From the NCBI RefSeq assembly GCF_036370855.1, contig NC_088111.1, positions 21,735,501 to 21,799,500 of the forward strand: a stretch of DNA of 64,000 bases. The letters are read 5' to 3'. The notes below the pieces were generated by a model that ran no database searches, was not told the DNA's origin, and saw only the letters and a program-made list of their open reading frames with translations. Positions 58,313-64,000 of this stretch are shown in pieces. The position numbers and the translations under genes were made by a program. How positions within the stretch are numbered: the stretch's first letter is position 1; the number at the start of each line of letters is the position of its first letter. Source of the DNA: Dromaius novaehollandiae. Lineage: Eukaryota; Chordata; Aves; Casuariiformes; Dromaiidae.

Positions 58313-61300
58313 AAAAAATGTTGAAATAAATAATCAGCAAATATTGATAAATACTTATAAATAAAATTCTACACCTTAAAGCTTCTATTAAGACCTCTGG
58401 GAGTTGGATCTCTGCAATCACAGCTGCCAGCCACAATTTTGTAACCTTCACCTTTGCAACCAGAGATGATGCACACACACAGTTGTCTCCAAAGAGACAA
58501 AGATAGCAACATCTAGTAGCTGCAAGGAAACAAACTGTGATCTTCTCTGTCCTCTGGACCTCAATATTCCTTCTCTGTCAGCAGGTGGAGAGTGAATAAA
58601 CTAGGAACCTAGGCAATGTGGTTGCTGCCTGTAGTTACTTGTGCTGACAATCTGACAATAAAACCAATTGCTGTGAGTGGGTCTGGAATACAACAAAGCC
58701 AAATCTCAGGTGCATGCAAAGCAGCACTGAATAAATGGGTGTGTGGGAGAGGATTCACAGCCAGAAGAGTGAGAAGACTTCAGGTCAGCATGACGGACTA
58801 CCAGTAGAGCTCCTGAAAGGGAGATATACATTGAAGCTGTTAGCAGGTATTCATAGGATTTTAAAGTTGGGATTGCAAGAAGCTGAAGAAATACTTGAAG
58901 AGTCATGGAGTGGACTAAAGCTAGGATTTGGGTAGGTGGAGAGCTGTTTGTAAGGACTTGGGAAGATAGGGAATGAGAAAGGTAGGAATTAGGGGAGTTC
59001 AGGTCTTGGTTATCTTGCATCCACATATGATTCAGGAAGTGCTGATAAAACTGATGTCAGTAAAAATAGTCCTGAGTGGACTCAGAACAGATGAAGAAGA
59101 AATCTCTAGCAGCAACACTGTACTCTTCCCAGTACAGGAGTTGAGATGTTGACAACTCACCTTGCCTGAGGAAGAAAGGCACTTGTCCTTGAACTGTGGA
59201 TGACTGGAAGAGTGAGAACTTATCTTTAAGGAAAAGGTACAGATTCTTGTTTCTAGTAACTTCATTTTATCAGTAGTGATCTTAAACAGAAACTGGGTGA
59301 ATGTTAGTATTATTGTGGTTGGACTACTAATAAGTAGTTGTTATATTTTGATTAGACTGCTAAAACTATAACTATACTAATAATGAATTTTCCTGAATCA
59401 GCACATAAGATATGTTCCTTGGTGCCCATAACCAAATTGTGCAGGAAACAAGTGGTGAAAGCCCAGAATCCCACCTCACTTATATCCACAAGTGGGCATC
59501 AGAATTAACCTAAAGAATGGTCTGCTACCCTTTGATGAGGATGTCAGCAGATCTAGCAAGGGTTTAGTCTCCATCCTCCTAGCAGCAGATGGAACTTCTC
59601 TCTATAATAGTGACACATAAACTTACTCTCAGTAATGACATATCAACCATATATAACTGGAGGATAAATTCAGAGATTATAGGTACGATTGCTCTGTCCA
59701 AAGACAGAGGTACAGTTCAAAACCAAAACTAGACATGTAGAGTAGAATTCAAATAGCTAAACATAAGCATCCAGTACATTCTAGGAAGTTGTCTGGTGAG
59801 ATATAGGACCCAACCTTCTGGACAAGAAACTGGAGGCTAGGCAGGTTATTCCAGAGTGCATAAAATGGCACTAGGAAGCTGAATTCCATCTCCACATTTT
59901 TTAAGAGAAATTGTATCTTTTTTCTTCCCCTGTGTCCCTCAGGTAACTATGTTGTCTTGTTCAGATGTAGATATGTACACCACTGGCATCTTAAAATAGG
60001 CAATATGAAGGCCCCCTAAGTGACCAACTCATAAAAAGATGGCTTTATGTAGAAAAGACAAGAATGAGTCCTCACCCACATATTCTGAATCTTAGGTCTT
60101 CTGTGAACTATTTCTTGTTGAACTAAATCATTTAAAGGGCTGAAAAGAGACAAGTAAGAAGAAGAGTGCAGGAATTAGCTGCATTATACAGCTTTCCTGG
60201 TAAATTTGTTTCCCTGAGTGAAGACTGAAATGCAGCAGGGAAAATACAAAGCAGAAGAAGGAATCCGCTTGAGTTCAGAGTACCCAGTCTTTTTCACTGA
60301 GAAAGGGAGACTGGGTAAATCATTATCTGCATTTGCAGAATGGAGAGAATACTGATGCAGGCAGTTTGCTATCATGGGAGAAGTAGGTAGAAAAAATCAG
60401 AAATATTAACCACCTTTCTGAAGTGGGAAGGCAGGGAACAGCAAGAAGGTAGTAACCTTGGTTAGTTCTTTACTGGTTAGGGCTGAGCAACAAAGACAGT
60501 GGAGAATACAAAGCAGTGCAGGTGAAACATGGATACAAAGCCAGAGAAGTTGAGATTCTGCATAGAAGGCTGTGCAAGAAAGTAAAGGTGAGGAGAGAGG
60601 CTTGTTACTGGATTAAGTGGGTCTATCTGATAGAGAACAGCAGTGTGGAGTGGAAGACTCCTGTTGGAATCTTGCTCTAGGGTGACAGGACGCACAAGGA
60701 TGTTAGGTTATCTCCAAGGCTGATCAGAACACAGAGAGAGAGTTTTAGTGAGACCAAGAAAACCATAGCTCCAGATGCCTGTAATAAGAATTCCCAGTCA
60801 GCTGAGAAATGAAATAGTGGGTAAGATGGACCAATTTATGCACAGATCCAGCATAACCAGCCCTTCAGCTATCCATGTGACAACGTCAGAGATGGGGAAA
60901 GCACAGAGAATGCCAAGAAAAAGAAAAAATTCAAGACATGACATGAAAAGTGAGATAAAGTTTTTTTCTCTCTCTTCCCTTTTCTCTAGTCCTTTCTTAT
61001 TTTCCTTTCCTTTTCTTTATTTTACTATTTTTGTCTCTTTCTCTCCTCCTCCCCTCCCCACTCCATCTTTTTTCTTTTTTTTAATTTCAGCTGTCAAGAC
61101 CAATTTTATTTCTCACTGGTCTCATTATTGGAGCTAAACCATAACTGTTTTAAAACTAAATGCTACTTACAGGTCTGAGTATTTTGTCCCCTATTTTCAG
61201 TACATTTTATTCTCTGTATCAACTCTGCTGGCCAAGCCAATAATGCAGTAATGTGCGGACACAGTCATGCATGCAAACATACCTTCTCTGTAGCAAAATG

Positions 61301-61799
61301 GAAGAGTCAACAGTGTTGTGTTGACTTCATTGGAAAGTTGTACACCACTGTGTGGTTTCTGTGAACAAAGCTAGAAGTCTGCATGTGAGCTAGACACCCT
61401 TAGTTCCCTTTAAAGACAACTGGGGAAATGGACTCTCTAAAAATAGTTGAACTGATCTATGCTAGAAAAAAAAAAATTGATGAAACTAGTCATTTTCTCA
61501 ACTGCTTACACTGGCTGTATTTTAGATCGTAGCTTTGTAGCTGCCAGATGAATTCACCCCGGGGGATTCATACCCTTTCTTCAGATGTGAGTAATCTATA
61601 CTTAGTTTCCCTTTATAACCAAAGGAGTGATTTTAGGTTAATCAAGTAATTTTAGAGCGCATTTCATCTAGACCTCTTTAGCTGTCTGCCTTAAAATGAA
61701 ATGTATAGCACCCTAGAAGAGCCTACTTCTTTACGTCAGGAAGAAAAGAACTACATCAGATGAAGATATCTACTCTATAGACCACAATAATTAGCCTAT
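58313..61799. other. Intergenic DNA, no gene recognised
   Basis: 59690-59910 resembles the degraded repeat at 51790-52130. Pyrimidine-rich stretch near 60964-61080. No recognisable coding sequence. Confidence 0.4.
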
Positions 61800-64000
61800 A
61801 CCATGGGAGAATGGACCGATACTTTATGCCCTATGTTCCATCCAGGTGCAGAAGACAGGCATGGTGAGACCCTAGGATGCCTCTTTGCCAAGGAGAGCAA
61901 GAGAACGGGCCTAGCAAAGAGAGGTGCACCACTCTGCAGCCTCCTCAGGCCACGAGGGAGACATGACAGCCCCAAAGCACTAGGGATCTCTCTGGCCCCA
62001 CTGTCCTCCACTTCCCATTGGCAAGAGACTGCAGGGAACTGAGGAGCCTGGTGGTGGCCCAATCACTTTCCCATGCAGTGGAACAAACCTCTGCCTTCCT
62101 CTTGCTCTGCCCCTGCTGCCCTTGCTTCTCCGTTTGTGGTGGCCATTGGCATTGTGTCAGGAGCTTTCTGAGGAGGCTGCATGAGCTTCAGCAGTGCTGA
62201 GACAAAGTCGAAGCTGTACTGTGCATTTGGGGTGGAGAAAACCCTGCCTTTCTGGAGCTCACAGGTTGGCTGTGTTCTGCATTGTGCTGGCTCAGGGTGT
62301 GCTGCTAGGTGTTTGGAGCTGTCCTCTGAAAGCTTGTGGTGACCTCAGGCATCTGGTGATTGTCAGGCCCTCAAGGGGCATGGTGGAAATTGTCTTGGGG
62401 CTGCTCCATCTTGGGAGCTGTGGCAGCAGCATTTGCAGGAGAGGTCAGCGGGGAGGGACATGCTGAGGTTGAAGTGCGCGGTGCTGTGTTCTGGTGCTAG
62501 TGCAGAGCTTGGAGGCAGTGCACTGCACAGGGCTCAAGTAAGACTGGTTGAGTGTTTGCAGGAGCTGTGCGGGATTTGACTGTGGAGCGCTTCCTTCCTC
62601 CAGCTAACAGGAGGGAGACGAGCCAGCAAATCAGAGAGGCTGCCTGTGCCCGCGTGTCTCTCCAAATCATGCTCTTCCAGCGGGCTTGCCTGCTGAGTGT
62701 CACGCAGGGCTATTCTGAGCTTCCAGCTGCCCAGGGAGAGCTCCATTCCACTGCTCCTCTGGAGAGGGAAACGCAGCTCTTCCATAGACTCCAAAAAGAT
62801 AGCAGCCATCTCATTAATTCTGAAGCCATTTCCTGGCCATCGCTGCCACCACTGGAATGCGGGTTCCAGTGCACAGGAATCTGCTGGCTCATTGCAGGAC
62901 TCAATCTGGTGGCAGGAGTCAGCAATGGGTATTCTGATGCGTGTTGTGAGGCGGTGTTCTGTCTGTGCTTTCAGTAAAATGACCTAGAGCAGTTCTTGAT
63001 GCTCGTGGCATGTGGCCACGACCTGGCCTGTGGCAACTGCCCTGCGTGCAGCACCTTTCCTGGCCTGCTGAGCGAAGTGGCCCTCAGTGCCTGACCTGGG
63101 ACAGCAGAGATGGGTCTTCGAAAGAGCCTCAGGAAATCGCTCCCTTGGATGAGGAGTGCTGAGAGCCTGATGGAGATGGGAGGACCGAGCTCCCTGGCAA
63201 AGCCTCGCAGAGCTGCTGTAACTGGGAAGCAGGTGGCCCTTCCCCATCACGGCATGAATGTTCCCCCTGAGGACAACAGACTCTCTGAGGTGCCAGTTCT
63301 CCTCACCTGTGCTTGGCGTTTCGTGCCAGCCTGCACCGGTGGAAGGTTGCAGCAGCACGGGCATAGAAGAAGTTGCCTGCTGATTGTGGACCAATAGCCT
63401 TGTATCTTCAGAGGAAGTGCTTCCAGCCTGATGGGATAAGGGCCTGTGCGAGGAAGGGCTTTTGTTGGGGAGCACGTACTTGGGGCGAGAGAGTGCTGCT
63501 GCAGTGCCCAGCACCTGCTTCCCTGTGAGGTTCAAGAGCTGCTGAGCACTGCTCATGTGCTTCCCACTGCTGCCCTGTGGAGCTGCTCCATGGCAAGGAG
63601 TGGGGATGGTAGGCAGTGGGGCCATGTTGGGGCCCTTTGCTGAAAAGCAGAGGAGCAGGTTGGAGAGGAGTTTTGGGTGACGAGATGCGAGGAGCGTCCT
63701 TTTTCTCTGGATGGACAGAAGACCTGAGGGCAAGGGGCCAAGTGAGATGGAGGACTGCTGGACCAAGACCATCAGCCCAGAATACAGTTCATTGTTCGCA
63801 GTACTCCTGCAGCTCTCCACCAAGAGTAAGGGCTTCGGGAGCACCTTTCCGAGGTGTTGCACAGATAGTGTTAACTGCAAAACTGGATGTGGATCCTGGG
63901 CTGTGAGGGTGGCTGGACAGGGTGGGGGCTATCATAAGAGCCCTACCTGAGGGCCCCATCTGGCTCAGGGGACAATGGGGCAGCCAGGACTCGTGGGTCC
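61800..64000. other. GC-richer block of unknown nature
   Basis: GC content rises visibly at about 61800 and stays high to the edge, unlike the AT-rich 30 kb before it. Open frames occur on both strands, the longest on the minus strand at 62984-63880 (298 codons), but they overlap each other and show no domain, transmembrane pattern or splice-bounded structure that I recognise. It could be a decayed DNA transposon, part of a gene continuing to the right, or simply an isochore change. Confidence 0.35.

Noticed and set aside
62984..63880. 298-codon minus-strand open frame
   Set aside because: It lies in GC-rich DNA where stops are rarer, overlaps other long frames on both strands, and has no recognisable domain or residue pattern. 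Kept only as part of the unknown GC-rich block.
1..64000. CRISPR arrays, operons, tRNA or rRNA genes
   Set aside because: No regularly spaced repeats, no RNA gene folds and no prokaryotic gene arrangement were found. The sequence is vertebrate nuclear DNA.

Overview
This window looks like nuclear DNA of a sauropsid vertebrate, most likely an archosaur and plausibly a crocodilian. The main reason is the repeat load: CR1-type LINE copies in both orientations with the canonical ATTCTATGATT-like 3' end, plus ERV-L-like retroviral remnants and LTR families. No mammalian SINE or L1 was recognised. Genes are interrupted, spaced far apart and AT-rich. Species assignment is inference only.

Layout. 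1-6.5 kb: old CR1 fragments in degraded intergenic DNA. 6.6-7.5 kb: a multiply frameshifted olfactory receptor (OR) pseudogene on the minus strand. 7.5-13.6 kb: intergenic DNA with an unclassified dispersed repeat and a CR1 tail. 13.6-22.1 kb: the most substantial gene, a spliced minus-strand CCDC81-like gene of the eukaryotic HU-domain family. Five consecutive exons join with matching intron phases, and further candidate exons lie downstream. One exon carries a 1-base frameshift, so this copy is probably a pseudogene or contains an assembly error. Two LTR-like repeats sit inside its intron. 22-33 kb: intergenic DNA holding a 1.2-kb solo LTR with an exact 5-bp target duplication, CR1 pieces and a few exon-like minus-strand segments. 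34.8-35.2 kb: a plus-strand exon-like segment with a membrane-spanning C-terminus and a poly(A) signal. 35.6-38.3 kb: a CR1 copy retaining ORF1 (coiled coil plus esterase), partial endonuclease and the 3' end, with an internal deletion. 38.3-46 kb: mostly repeats. 46-47 kb: an OR family-10-like gene broken by one small deletion. 49.4-50.9 kb: antisense CR1. 52.4-52.7 kb: an OR C-terminal fragment. 52.9-54.3 kb: ERV-L-like integrase remnant. 54.9-56 kb: another LTR-like repeat and a long pyrimidine tract. 56-61.8 kb: no gene seen. 61.8-64 kb: a GC-richer block of unknown nature.

The three ORs, all on the minus strand and all broken, suggest the edge of an OR cluster with relics. The CCDC81-like gene is unrelated to them. 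No operon, CRISPR or prokaryotic feature is present. The best leads are the CCDC81-like gene, the near-intact OR, the tail-anchored exon candidate, the LTR family with 8-bp inverted ends and a pair of covarying hairpins.
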